A model generated the notes under the pieces. That model ran no database searches and was not told the origin of the DNA. It saw nothing but the letters and a program-made list of their open reading frames with translations. Shown piece by piece: positions 1 to 10,101 of a stretch of 64,000 nt of DNA (position 1 is the first letter of the stretch; each line of letters opens with the position of its first letter). Made by a program: the position numbers and the translations under genes. The stretch comes from Phytophthora hibernalis (Eukaryota; Oomycota; Peronosporomycetes; Peronosporales; Peronosporaceae), in NCBI GenBank assembly GCA_012656075.1, contig JAAKBF010000269.1, positions 62,001 to 126,000 on the forward strand, given 5' to 3'.

Positions 1-124
1 GATTCTCTCGCTGAGATGGTCTCGTTTTTACTGACCAGTGCTCCTAAACCTGCCGACGCTTCGACTCGCCAGGCCGTCCTCGGGGTAAAATCGCCAGCTT
101 CTATCTTGGCTGCGTTGCAACGTG

Positions 125-2830
125 ATGTTGTGCCTCTCGGATGTGTCTGCCGAAATCGCCGAGCTTCGGACCAAGCTCGCCAAGTCTGAGCGAGTGGCTT
201 CTGCTCGTTACAAGAGAATGGAGTCGGCGATCGCTGAGTCGGCCTCTTTGCGCCACCAGCTAGATACCGTCACCCATTAGCTGGGAATCTATCGCTCGGG
301 TTCTTTGCGCACGACTGAGCTGACAGAATCGTTCAACAAGACGTTCGCCCAGCTCCCGGCGGAGACCCTGACCATTATTGCTCAGCAAAGCGACTGTACC
401 CGTGCTGCCGAGGCGACTATTCGGAAGCTTCAGGCTGAGCTCGAGAATCGCGACCGGACTTGTGCAAGTCTTGGTCAGAATATTATTGAGATCATGGCGG
501 AGCACACCGCTCTTCACGGAGTGGCTTCTACATATTATCGCCAACTCCAGGAGGCCACAGTCTTGCTTTGCTCCGGTGGTGATCATTCCTCCGAGAAGCT
601 CGTCGAACGATCGGGTCGTTGCAGATTATCGTCCTGCGGCAGAAGCGTGTTATCGCTCTCCGCGGTCGCTACCCGTATACGACCCGCACTTGGACGTCGC
701 GGCTCTGGGTGGCGTTGATGTTCCGGGACTGGATCATAGGGACCTCAAAATAACGCTAGTCTCTGTCGGCTACTTGCCGAGCGCTTCCCCGAATCGTTGG
801 AGCTTCGCTCTTCGCGTCGGCCGAGCTCCTCGCTCGATCATATAAGTTCTTCGCTGAGTCCAGCACCTGGATTTGTGACCTCCACTGACTCGTCGATAGA
901 GTCGGCCCCGCAGTGGTCTTGTCGAGTTCGTCTACTTCCGTGGCGACTCCTTCGCTGAGTTCCGTAGTCTCCGTTCCGACTTCGACTAGCCCTATGTTGC
1001 CTCCTCCTCTCGGCTCTCCTCGATGTCGCCCCTCCCGAGCATCAGCAAAAATTCTGCTTGCATTACTCAGGCTGTGCTCGCCGGGTTAGATGTCCTTTAC
1101 GAAGATGCTTTGGATGGTTCACCTATTTCAGCTTCGCCGAAGGTGGCAGGGTCGTCCCCTCTGGTGACATTGTGCCTGGAATCCCGCCGAGCCAGACCAG
1201 CGATTCAATGTCTACTTTTCAGTCGTCACCGGTTTGTTCTCTTGTGAGCTCATCGAACGGGATGTCTCATCGAAATTTCCTTATGGATGTCGAGGCTGAA
1301 GATAGCTGTTCATCGTCAGCTAGCACCGTGATCCTCTTGGACCGAGCGCCTCCACATGGCAAGCTACAGAGCTATGCCGATGATCGTCGAAAAGCTCCGC
1401 GTTCCGTCAAGCGAGGGAGTGCGTCGGTTCCTCAATCGAAGGACTCGTCGAAAAGCGAGCTGCCCCAAGTCTTCTCGCCGAGCTGCCAATAAAGCCAAGA
1501 ACGCATCGATTGTTGATGATTCTGGTCCCAAGTCATCGAGCAAGATTGTTCTAGCCTCTCACGCAGCCAAGCTAAAGGCTTCTGCGGACAAGACGGCACG
1601 GGCCGCTGCTCCTGTTGCCAAGCCGTCTGCTAAAGCCAAGGTGCCGGCTTCCAACAAGCGTTCGACGGGTTCCCGCTCATCAAGAAGACCTCAAGCGTTC
1701 CTTCGCCGAGTCAGCCTCCGACGACCCCTGGCACGGTGGAATTGCCCGCACCGTTGAAGCTGCCAATCGCGACGCTGCGTGCTCGTGCGGCACAGCGATT
1801 GCGTGTGAGGCTCGGGAGACTCCTTCCATGCGTCAGACTCGCAACGTGGAGTTCTATCATTTTGGGTCCGCTCGTTGCTGGGCGAAAATGTTGGCTTGTC
1901 GTTCCCCGGTCAAGATGCTAGATATTGGAGGCAAGTCCAGTGTGGCTCCGACGCCAACTACTCTCGATGGACTTCTCAAGTGGATGGATGTGTTTAATCC
2001 GTCTCATCCGTGCCAACAAGGCCTCGCCAAGTTCCTGGAGACTCCAATTTTCGTCACGGCGAGCGAGATTGACGCCGCCCGCCAACGTCTGCATTCCAAG
2101 AAGAAGTCGGCGAAATCGACGACTCCGTTGATGATCGTTTGCGACGCTTGAGCTCGTTTCCTGGGTGATAGTCGGGAATTCGACGAGTCGCAACCTCACG
2201 ATTCTCGTACCAAGATTTTCGTGGCTCTCTGGGAGAGGAACCACTGGATCGTGGACTCAAGCGTTTTGTTGGGTTTACAGCCGGACCTGAACCCAAGCTC
2301 GCCCGTGTCGGAGTTCGTCACCATCCACGAGTTGTGGGCAGTGTATACTTGAGCGTAAGCGCCGAGGTGACCTGTTGCGGATCGTCATGAAGTCTTACGA
2401 GGAGGCACTCCGGGTTGCGGCCAGTTCTCGCTCGGCTCGAGGTCCGTCGCCGATTCTCGACTCCGAACTCTATTTTGAGCCTACGGTCCCCACGTATTCG
2501 TTGATTAACCAGCCCATGTTCCCGTCTCGTTCGAATTGGTTCGCTGATCTCAAGGACTTGGACGTTCAAGAACCCTGGCGAGTGTGGTGGGTGACTCGTC
2601 CAGAGTTGCACCCATACAACACGTGTTTTCGTCCGCGCAATCCTGAGTTCCCGGTATTTGCCCCAGGGGATTTTCCGGTCGGCGATGTCGAGAGGACTTT
2701 GCAGGAGGAAATTGATCCCAACGAGCCAGGGCCCCTGCCTGTGACGAGAGTGCCCAGCCTCCAGCTAATCGTGTCGATCTTCACATTTTCGAGCAAATTT
2801 TCGACGAGGCCTAAGCAGTCGTTTCGCTGA
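125..2830 (+). pseudogene. Convergent antisense ORF of element 1 (coiled coil, Ser-rich, C-terminal domain)
   Basis: Reading from ATG at 125, a heptad-rich helical region (AEIAELRTKLAKSERV, then ATIRKLQAELENRDRTCASL) runs to about 590 with one in-frame TAG at 278. A Ser/Thr/Pro-rich stretch with frame changes follows (850-1700). A better conserved part has MRQTRNVEFYHFGSARCW (from about 1830), LLKWMDVFNPSHPCQQGL, and a last block, 2375-2830, with LYFEPTVPTYSLINQPM and WRVWWVTRPELHPYNTC. It ends 183 bp from the end of pol on the other strand. I do not recognise the protein. It is not an env-type glycoprotein: no signal peptide or membrane segment is visible. Confidence 0.55.
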
Positions 2831-3012
2831 GACTCCCAGTTCGCCCAGTTGCAGTTTTCGATGAGTCTTGGTAGTTATTTCTTTTTCTTCATGTGGTCCG
2901 TACTCATCCATCTCGCAATATCAAAAATATAAGTTGATGCAGTAGCTTTCGCTCACTCGACCTGCCTGCTTGTCTTCACAGGTCGGTGGTATTTTGTCAT
3001 ATGCAACAGCTT

Positions 3013-3678
3013 TTAACACTCGTCTGCAACTTGCACCATTTGCAGACGGTTTTCACGTTTCTTTTGTCGAAGATAGTCGAAGAGAAGACCTCCACACGAT
3101 AAATTCGACAGTGGTTCCCAGCTGGGTTCGTCATAGCCTACCCATTTTACCAGAAACCGGCGCTGGGCTCGGTCCGTACTCGTCGAGAGTGGCATTTCGT
3201 CCTTAAGGATGGCTTCGACTTCATATCGATCAGTCCGTTCGTCAGGTTCCCAGCTGTCTTCTGGCAGCAGTTCCTCGTCGAAATCTAATCGATCGGTTTC
3301 GCTGAGTTCTTTGACTAGCGAAGTCGTAGGCCTTTCGCCGAGCTCGGTCACTTTCTTCAGTTTGGACACGTGGACTACTGAATAGAACCGGTAACCGCTA
3401 TTGTCTGGCAGCTCCAGCTCGTAGGCGAACTCCTCGATCTTCTGCTTGATCCGGAACGGACCGTGCCACCGATGGGCTAACTTCTTCTTCAGGCCTGGTT
3501 TGACACGCTCCATGAACAGCCAGACTTGGTCTCCAATCTTGAACAGAGACGGTTTTGGTTCGGCGAGTCCGTCGCTATTGTTTGCTTCAGCTGTCTCCTC
3601 GCTCGTCGAGTCATTCGGTATGACTTTCTGCTCGCTCCGACTCAGCGAGTCGTTGTGTTCCTTTGCTCGCCCGGCCAT
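3013..3678 (-). CDS. Integrase C-terminal GPY/F module plus chromodomain (element 1)
   Basis: This 221-codon frame starts with a basic stretch, then GDQVWLFMERVKPGLKKKLAHRWHGPF, the usual beta-barrel module after the integrase core. Near its end DSWEPDERTDRYEVEAILKDE followed by RRFLVKWVGYDEPSWEPLSNL is a canonical chromodomain, with aromatic residues at the expected cage positions. Chromodomains in this class steer integration to particular chromatin. The same module is found in element G (42.3 kb) and, in a more distant form, at 58.0 kb. Confidence 0.9.
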   Translation of the reverse strand: MAGRAKEHNDSLSRSEQKVIPNDSTSEETAEANNSDGLAEPKPSLFKIGDQVWLFMERVKPGLKKKLAHRWHGPFRIKQKIEEFAYELELPDNSGYRFYSVVHVSKLKKVTELGERPTTSLVKELSETDRLDFDEELLPEDSWEPDERTDRYEVEAILKDEMPLSTSTDRAQRRFLVKWVGYDEPSWEPLSNLSCGGLLFDYLRQKKRENRLQMVQVADEC

Positions 3679-3794
3679 TTCCTTCAGCTGGTACTCATAG
3701 GCTAGCTTGGGCGCTATTTCCGTGGTCGGTTAGACTCTCGACGCCATTTTGTGGCCTTCGCGGAGGTGGTTTGTTTCGCGGAGTCTTTCGAGAC

Positions 3795-5014
3795 TCAGCG
3801 AATGGAGGATGTCATCGATTTAAGTGTTGACTGAGCGTCCCAACCGTGCACTACGTAAAATGGCGTTTCTCGCCGAGTCGAATCCCTCGAATTGTTGATG
3901 GCGTAGACCAGTTTCTCAGCGATGTCGTCCCAGTCAGCTTGAAGCGGGTCTTCCACGTAGACACGCACCGTTTGTATCATGGTCTTCACACTGCGTTCCT
4001 GCTGTCCGTTCGCTTGTGGTCGGTAGCTCAGTGTAGCACGAGACCTCGACTGCATCATCTCCGAGAAAATCTGAAAGACTTTGCTCATAAATCTTGGGTC
4101 TCGGTCGTGTCGGATGAGCGATGGTGCGCCAAATCGACGGAATATGCACTCGTCGCATGCTTTAGCCACTTCGAGTGCTCCGGTATCGCCCATAATCTTC
4201 GCGATGACAAACCCGGTGAAGTGATCTTGGAATAGCAGGAGAGCCGTGTTTCCTCGCTGAGTCTTCGGCGAGGGTATAACGAAATCCATCGACACAATCT
4301 GGAAAGGTCGATCGGAGACGACGTTACCTGGCGAATATCCGCGAAGTTGAGGCTTGCTCTTACTGATGTTGCAATCTTCACAGGCTTGCACATGCTTGAC
4401 CACGTCCACATACAGACCAATCCAATAGTAATCGGCCTTCATCCGGTGATAAGTCCTAACGATGCCTTGATGTCCTCCTTCAATGGAGTTATGGCAATTC
4501 GCCAAGATTTCGTCGATGAGTGTGGTTGGCACTACCATTCTTAGCTTCGTGTCGTGCTCGTCGAGTTACCTCGCTCTCTGCGACGGCTCATGTAATACAG
4601 TAGGCCGTCCTCGCTGAGTACAAAATTATTGGCTACTTTGCCGGCGTCGCCGGCTCTTCGCCGAGTGAGCTCATCGAATTCACCTCGCAAATTTTTCTTC
4701 AGGTCAGACCATCGACATTCTTCGTCTTGCGCCGTTGATATCCGGCCTCGTCGCTCAGCTTGGACCACTAGAGGGTTGACGTCTTCGGCACTTGGTAATT
4801 CCTGACGTTCTGAGCAAGCTCTGCCCTGCTCTACTACTCGTTGAGCTTCCGGAGGTTGGTACTCCATTTCGAACTCGTCGACCGGGCTATCATTGTCGGG
4901 TAGACTCGGCGAATCAGGCTCTACTGGCACGTCGGGTGCCGGTTCGCTCACTGGATCTTCCTTCGTTTTCGGCGAATCGAATTCGGCGAACTGGTTGAGT
5001 TTGACTTCAAACAA
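3795..5014 (-). pseudogene. Integrase of element 1 with acidic linker
   Basis: The 5014-4541 frame is a hydrophilic Pro/Glu/Asp linker. The 4538-3795 frame carries the zinc-binding segment (NCHNSIEGGHQGIVRTYHRM, then QACEDCNISK, the HHCC set) and the catalytic core: SMDFVIP (first D), IRHDRDPRF (second D), YRPQANGQQERSVKT (catalytic E). All DDE residues are present. The frame stops at 3795 and the C-terminal module resumes in another frame at 3678. The role is insertion of element cDNA. Confidence 0.85.
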
Positions 5015-5017
5015 TCG

Positions 5018-5545
5018 CTAAGACTTTAGGAGGGCCTTCTTCTGCTTCCTTCGTCGAGCTTTCCCGACGTACAGCTTTTTCTGTATCCGGTTCAACGTCT
5101 TTAACTCAGCTTTGCGGTCACCGCTAAGAACGACACGCCCAGCTTTCGCTTCCAGCGCTTCCGTGGCTAACGTATCCGCCGCTGAGTTGTAGCACCGGAC
5201 TACATGGAGGTAGCGTACGGAGTTAATGCGATCGATGAGTTCCTTGTGGCGCGCTAACTGAATTTGCAACGTCTCCTTCCTGCATGCGATCACCCCCATG
5301 GATTTCTGGATTGCGAGCCTGGAATCGCATACTATAATAAGGTCGGTGATGTCTCGGTCAAGGGCCGCGATTACGCCGTTATTCATTCCGGAGTACTCAG
5401 CGATATTGACCGTGGTTTCCAAGAGGTGAGCACTCGCAGCGATCACAATGTCCCACATCGGCAACCGCCACAAGATCCACGAGCAACTACCATAGCCGCC
5501 ATACTTCTCCGTCTTCGCCGACCCGTCGAATGACAGGACGTATCC
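5018..5545 (-). CDS. Second, acquired-type RNase H domain (element 1)
   Basis: Reading from about 5545 down gives LSFDGSAKTEKYGG (first catalytic Asp), then ETTVNIAEYSGM (catalytic Glu) and DLIIVCDSRLAIQ (second Asp), a classic DED arrangement. The part downstream of 5473 is open for 151 codons and ends in a basic Lys/Arg-rich tail. A plant-like additional RNase H is known in oomycete Gypsy groups, so this is expected rather than new. It would degrade RNA in the RNA/DNA hybrid, while the upstream domain appears structural. Confidence 0.75.
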   Translation of the reverse strand, partial: GYVLSFDGSAKTEKYGGYGSCSWILWRLPMWDIVIAASAHLLETTVNIAEYSGMNNGVIAALDRDITDLIIVCDSRLAIQKSMGVIACRKETLQIQLARHKELIDRINSVRYLHVVRCYNSAADTLATEALEAKAGRVVLSGDRKAELKTLNRIQKKLYVGKARRRKQKKALLKS

Positions 5546-6393
5546 TTCAAGTCGTGTGGTACGTGCACATATAGCAATTCTGGGTCCAGGCGGACACTCG
5601 CCGAGTTCTTAGATGGTGGTGCAATGTGTGCCAATGACTCGTCGAGTCCAATATGTGGAGTGATAGAGGCTTGCAACAACTGAGCGAATGCGATATCCCG
5701 CTCTCGCACCCGTTTAATTTTCAAGTGGTAAGGTGAGAGCAGGACGGCGAAGCTCATTGGTCGCCCGTACAATGTCTTCGACGAGAACACCCATTCTAAG
5801 GTGGAGAACCGGGTGTAGACATGGATTGTCTTGCCCGCCACCAGCGTATAGCATATCATCAGCAAATGAAGCAACGCAAGCACTTCGCGCTCAGCTGGGT
5901 GGTAGTTGGCTTCGCTTTCTTTAGCACTCTGCCACAGAAACGGACTGGGTGCAGTTTCCCATCATGCATCTGCATCAGGGTGCTACTCAACGCCCAGTCA
6001 TTGGCAAAGACCATGACATGGACGTCTTTCGCTGAGTCGAAATGCCTTAGAATAGGCGCTTCTGTCACCTTCCGCGTTAGCTCAGCGAATGAAGCTCTAG
6101 CGGTCGATAGGTCGCTTCCACTACCGAAGTCATCTTCCTTGAGCTGATAAAGCACTGCTCCATACAACGCTAAGTTTTGAATGAACCGGTTGTAGTAATT
6201 GAGTGCGCCAAGGAATGCCTGCATCCCCTTTAGACGACGGGAATGGAAGTTCAGCGATCGCGGACAGCTTCTTGGGATCCGCGGCAATTCCGTCCGCTGT
6301 CACTTTGTGAGACAAGAAGTCGACCATCGGCTGGACAAAAATACTCTTGGTGAAACTCATACTGATTCTGCACTCGGCGAATGGGTTTAGCAA
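5443..6393 (-). pseudogene. RT connection and first RNase H-like domain (element 1)
   Basis: After the RT palm, LPFPSSKGDAGIPWRTQLLQ and MQAFLGALNYYNRFIQNL mark the Gypsy connection. A degenerate RNase H follows (FAELTRKVTEAPILRHFDS, then VHVMVFANDWALSSTLMQ). The catalytic aspartate context expected for an active Ty3 RNase H is weak (FANDWALS), consistent with a tether-like domain in elements that gained a second RNase H. Frames are shifted at about 6290 and 5870. Confidence 0.7.
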
Positions 6394-7350
6394 CCGGTCG
6401 AGCGTGTTGAGGCACTCGTCGAAGGTTGCACCTCCAAAGACATATCGTCGACAAACGACCGTCGACCAAAGACCGGAATTAACTGTGACTCGTCCGGTTC
6501 ACCCGTACTGAACATGTCGTTCTCAGGGCTGTTGATGAGCTCTTGCAGCGGGTCAGACTCGTCGAGAGATCGGTAGTCAGCTTCAAATTTTGTGCTTAGA
6601 CTCATCGAATCGGCCCCTTGCGTTAGCCGGGATGGTCGTTTCTTTCGCTGAACCAGTGCTGCAGTCTCAGCGAGCCGCATCTTCTCGGCGAAAGTAGCCC
6701 AGCCACCACTCGTTGCACGTAGCCCCAGAGAGCATTGTCGATGAGTCGCTGGTAAATCATGGGCGCGTTTTTAAGCCCAAACGGCATGCGCAACCACTCG
6801 AAGTGGCCGAGAGCACACACAAAGCTGAAATTTCGCGAGCTCGTTGAGTCATCATTACGGCCCAGAATCCACTAGCAGCGTCGAGAGAACAGAACCATAA
6901 GTAGCTCTCGAGTTCCGTCAGCAAGTCGTCGACCAGCGGCATTGCGTATTTCATGCTGACTGTAATTGCGTTCACCAGCTTATAGTCGATGCAAAGCCTA
7001 ATGTCGACACCATTCTTCTTCATGACAATCACGATTGGCGAGGCCCAAGGGCTCTTTGAAAATGACACGAGCCCTGCTGAAGCAGAGCTTTCAAAAGCTC
7101 ATAGAGTTTGCTCAAGTTCTTCAGAGGCACTCGCCGAGCTCTTTGCTTGATGGGTTCGTGCCCTTGGACGTCGATATCGCAGACCACGCCGTATGCCGGT
7201 GGTGGGAGCGCATTTCCACTCGAGATCATGATATTTTCGTGTCGTTTCAAGGTTTCGACGAGCTTGCTGTCGGACGTCGTGCGCTGGGGATATCACGTTG
7301 TCGCCTTCGTAGTCTAGCTTTGTTGATAGTGATTCCGTCAAGTCAGGCAA
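6387..7350 (-). pseudogene. Reverse transcriptase of element 1, broken into several frames
   Basis: Fingers and palm are recognisable in order: LPPPAYGVVCDIDVQGHEPI (7200s), SPWASPIVIVMKKNG with LCIDYKLVN (about 7050-6980), SLDAASGFW (about 6870), MPFGLKNAP (about 6790) and the catalytic motif as FVDDM (about 6440). The D of SLDAASG and the DD of FVDD are the metal ligands. The span between GLKNAP and FVDD is far longer than in usual Ty3-type RTs and holds an acidic insert ending in TGEPDESQLIPVFGRRS. At least three frameshifts disable it. Confidence 0.85.
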
Positions 7351-7573
7351 AAGGCGATCTCATGAGCGTAATCTGTTAGACTCTAATCGCTCGACGAGTG
7401 TTCAAACTCGGCGAGTTCTGACCCGCCTTCGAGGACGACGTCAGCCGTCGAGAGGCGCATCTCGAGTTCTTCAGCAGCTGCGAGGAAAACGCAGCCGAAG
7501 GTCTTCTGCTGGGTCCTTATGCAATGGAGTGTCTGACACTTCCAACTCGTCACATTCGACGAGTCCTGGCTAT

Positions 7574-8692
7574 TTAGTCTAGGGTGTGTCGAACTGGCTG
7601 TCGTTCGCCGGGATCCCACTGGTCACCCCTGTCCATTTTGGTGGAACATCTTTTCTGATGTCCTTCGCTTTGGACAGTGGCTATCGCCGAGTCTTGCTGA
7701 TGCAATGGCGGCAGCTGCCCGTCACTCCTTTCCTTTTCCGTTATGTCGATTAGATGATCGACTTCCTCCATGGCCTCACTCTGAGGTATTTCTCCGCTCG
7801 CTGAGTTAGATACACCCGTCTGATCTTCGTCGAGCTCGTCGACTTCTAGTGATTCACGAGCGTTGTCTTCCTCTGGTTGGACGGGTCTCGGTTTTATAGC
7901 CGTCGGCGTCTCGTACTGTGGCCTTTCGACAGCGGGAGGCTGTCGGCTAAGCCATTCCATATATAGCCGTTGCTCTTTCCTTAGGAGTCGGTTGTCGAGA
8001 GCGCCCTCGTAGGCAAGCACTTGCCAGTCGCGATATTTCGCTGAGTTCACCCGCACATAACCATCATCCCGAGGCAGTACTCCGTGGGACATCCATAGGA
8101 CCACCGGGAAGTGGGCTGGACACCACGTCAGGCTCGCGGTGATGTTTGTCAGCAACACCCGCACGGCTCGTCCCGCAGCGTTGTGTTCGACTGTTGGAAT
8201 CACTCCTTGCAATTGGTGAACCCACAGCTCATGCGTCGATTTGCTGGGATGTCTCCGTCTCAACTTGAACTGAGCGATTTCTCTCCCCATAATGTCCAAT
8301 GTCTCCCGTGGGCCTCCGATCACTTCACGGCCGTACTCTGTGTCATCAACATCTCTCGACGACTTGATTAGTGGCACCACGACCTCATCGGGCAGTTTTG
8401 CCATTGAATTGTACAAGTCCAGCCTGATACCGGCTGGTATCATGAAGTCGGTACCCAAGATCAGGTCGACTCCAGCATGATGAGGCATGATCCACACCTC
8501 GAATTCGTTAACTACTTCCCACACCAGCGTAACCTTAACGATTGTGCGAGAGATGGTTGCCACCTTTGACTTAGTGATTCCTTGGACGTCGATCTTCATG
8601 TCATCGTTGGTCAGTCGCTTTAGCCGCAATTTCCTAGCGAATGCTTCGTACACAGCCGACACGTTTGCTCCAGTATCCCACCCCTTAGCAGC
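7574..8692 (-). CDS. Retropepsin-like aspartic protease with long acidic tail (element 1)
   Basis: The active site DTGANVSAVYEAF is read just upstream of the first Met of a 362-codon frame. It is followed by a flap-like region and the second conserved segment, LILGTDFMIPAGIRLDL, typical of Gypsy proteases in oomycetes. About 190 further residues are rich in Pro, Glu and Asp and probably link protease to RT. The frame is the longest intact piece of element 1. Its N-terminal flank is abnormal because gag core sequence is fused directly to DTG. Function by family: polyprotein processing. Confidence 0.8.
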   Translation of the reverse strand, partial: AAKGWDTGANVSAVYEAFARKLRLKRLTNDDMKIDVQGITKSKVATISRTIVKVTLVWEVVNEFEVWIMPHHAGVDLILGTDFMIPAGIRLDLYNSMAKLPDEVVVPLIKSSRDVDDTEYGREVIGGPRETLDIMGREIAQFKLRRRHPSKSTHELWVHQLQGVIPTVEHNAAGRAVRVLLTNITASLTWCPAHFPVVLWMSHGVLPRDDGYVRVNSAKYRDWQVLAYEGALDNRLLRKEQRLYMEWLSRQPPAVERPQYETPTAIKPRPVQPEEDNARESLEVDELDEDQTGVSNSASGEIPQSEAMEEVDHLIDITEKERSDGQLPPLHQQDSAIATVQSEGHQKRCSTKMDRGDQWDPGERQPVRHTLD

Positions 8693-8776
8693 CTTGCCCA
8701 GACTCAGCGAGAACGGTTCACACCACTCATCTTGCCGTTTGCACGTCCTCTTCAGCTCGTAGATGAAGCGTTTGAT

Positions 8777-9951
8777 CTATTGTAGCGCATCTTCTGAACG
8801 GTAGCGCTTCCCATCAAAGGTTGTGATCTTCTCAAGCGGCGCATGCGTCCTGATTTCCAGGACTTGTCCTCGGTCGCTTTCAGCCCCATCGAAGCTGAGC
8901 TGACGGATGTGGTCATGTGGCGACTCATCGACATCGCGGTGTTCAGGGTAATCGTCTTCATCGCTGAGTTGGTCATCCTCTCCAGGGGCTGCAAGTGCTG
9001 CGGCGTCCGATCGGATCAAGCGACGGAGCTCGGCGGCTTCTTCAGCACTGATGAAATCTGCCATCGGGCGTCGAGCTGGCTGATCGCTGGCCTTCTTCGG
9101 AGTTTGCATGTGCGAGTCGGCGAAATACGGTGTCCCCTCAGTGCTCCGGAATACGCCACGCTTCGTCTCGGGTGTCTTCGGCAACGGAACTTTCGCTGGA
9201 TCTTCACTCGGCTCGGGGAAGACGTACGGCTCAGTGACGTACAGTTGTGGTGGGGACACTTTGGTCTCGACGAGTTCTTCGGCTCGGCGAGCCTTGAGTA
9301 ATTATCCCTTTGGTCCACCTTGCATCCCGAACAAGTCTTTCAACTTGCGATTCCATCTCATCAGCTCGACGCCAACCGCGTGCACACTCCAAGATGTCAG
9401 CGCTGGTTTCAAAGGCTTATGGCCGCACCGGTATCCCATCGCTCGGAGTAATATCACCGTGTCCTCGACGAGTTGGTTATTGACGGGTTGACCCAGTTCC
9501 TCGCTGAGTTGAGCCCACTTCGCTTGACACCTGTACATTGGAGCGAACATGCTGATCCACCGACTGTTGGTCTTCATTTCTTCGACGAGTCGGGCCAGGA
9601 CTCGGTTTGCCTTCGGTGTTTCGACATTCTTCGTCGCCTTGGGAACGAGCGGCGGTCGGTCACCCGAGCCACGGCTTGTTCGTCGTCATCGGCATCGCCG
9701 AGTTCCGCTGCGAGGTTCCGCTCGACTGGGCGAGGAGCTCCCATGCGGGTCACCTGCAGCGACAACACGTCGACTTCTTCACGGAGATCGACGACTCTCT
9801 TCACGTCGTCATACTCCGTCTCTTCATCATCATCCTTCTCTTCTTCTTCTTCCTCGCTTCCATGGTCTTCGTCATCGTCGAAATCGTCAAACTGGACGGA
9901 GCTCGTCACCACCGCCGCGTGGTAAGCTGGCTCTCGTCGAGTTCGACTCAT
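8777..9951 (-). pseudogene. gag of element 1, frameshifted and 3'-deleted
   Basis: Three consecutive minus-strand reading frames (9951-9574, 9577-9302, 9259-8777) form a gag-like product. It has a strongly acidic Asp/Glu stretch near its N terminus, then a helical part with VNNQLVEDTVILLRAMGY, and a Gag core start (LEKITTFDGKRYRSEDALQ). After a stop the core continues to about 8690 as IKRFIYELK...LGKAAKGW, then runs directly into the protease active site. The capsid C-terminal part and the zinc knuckle expected for this family are absent. It would form the particle core if intact, but this copy cannot. Confidence 0.75.
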
Positions 9952-10078
9952 CGAGCGGCGACCCTCCGGCCGTCGCCGGGCTTGCGTCGCTCAAATTTGG
10001 CGATCCCTTGACCATCTTCTCTCACCTGTTGCTCTTAATTTGGTTATACTTGATACCTGCGAAAACAAAGCACACCCT

Positions 10079-10099
10079 AAATCCAGGGTCGCGGCACCA
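10079..10099 (-). other. Primer binding site of element 1
   Basis: On the minus strand, TGGTGCCGCGACCCTGGAT follows the LTR end after two bases. It begins with the TGG complementary to a tRNA CCA end, and the match extends through an acceptor strand into what looks like a T-stem. I did not identify the tRNA. Confidence 0.75.
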
Positions 10100-10101
10100 G
10101 T

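Noticed and set aside
1..2830. Plus-strand ORF as an env-like gene
   Set aside because: No signal peptide, membrane segment or Cys pattern, and it is on the wrong strand relative to pol.
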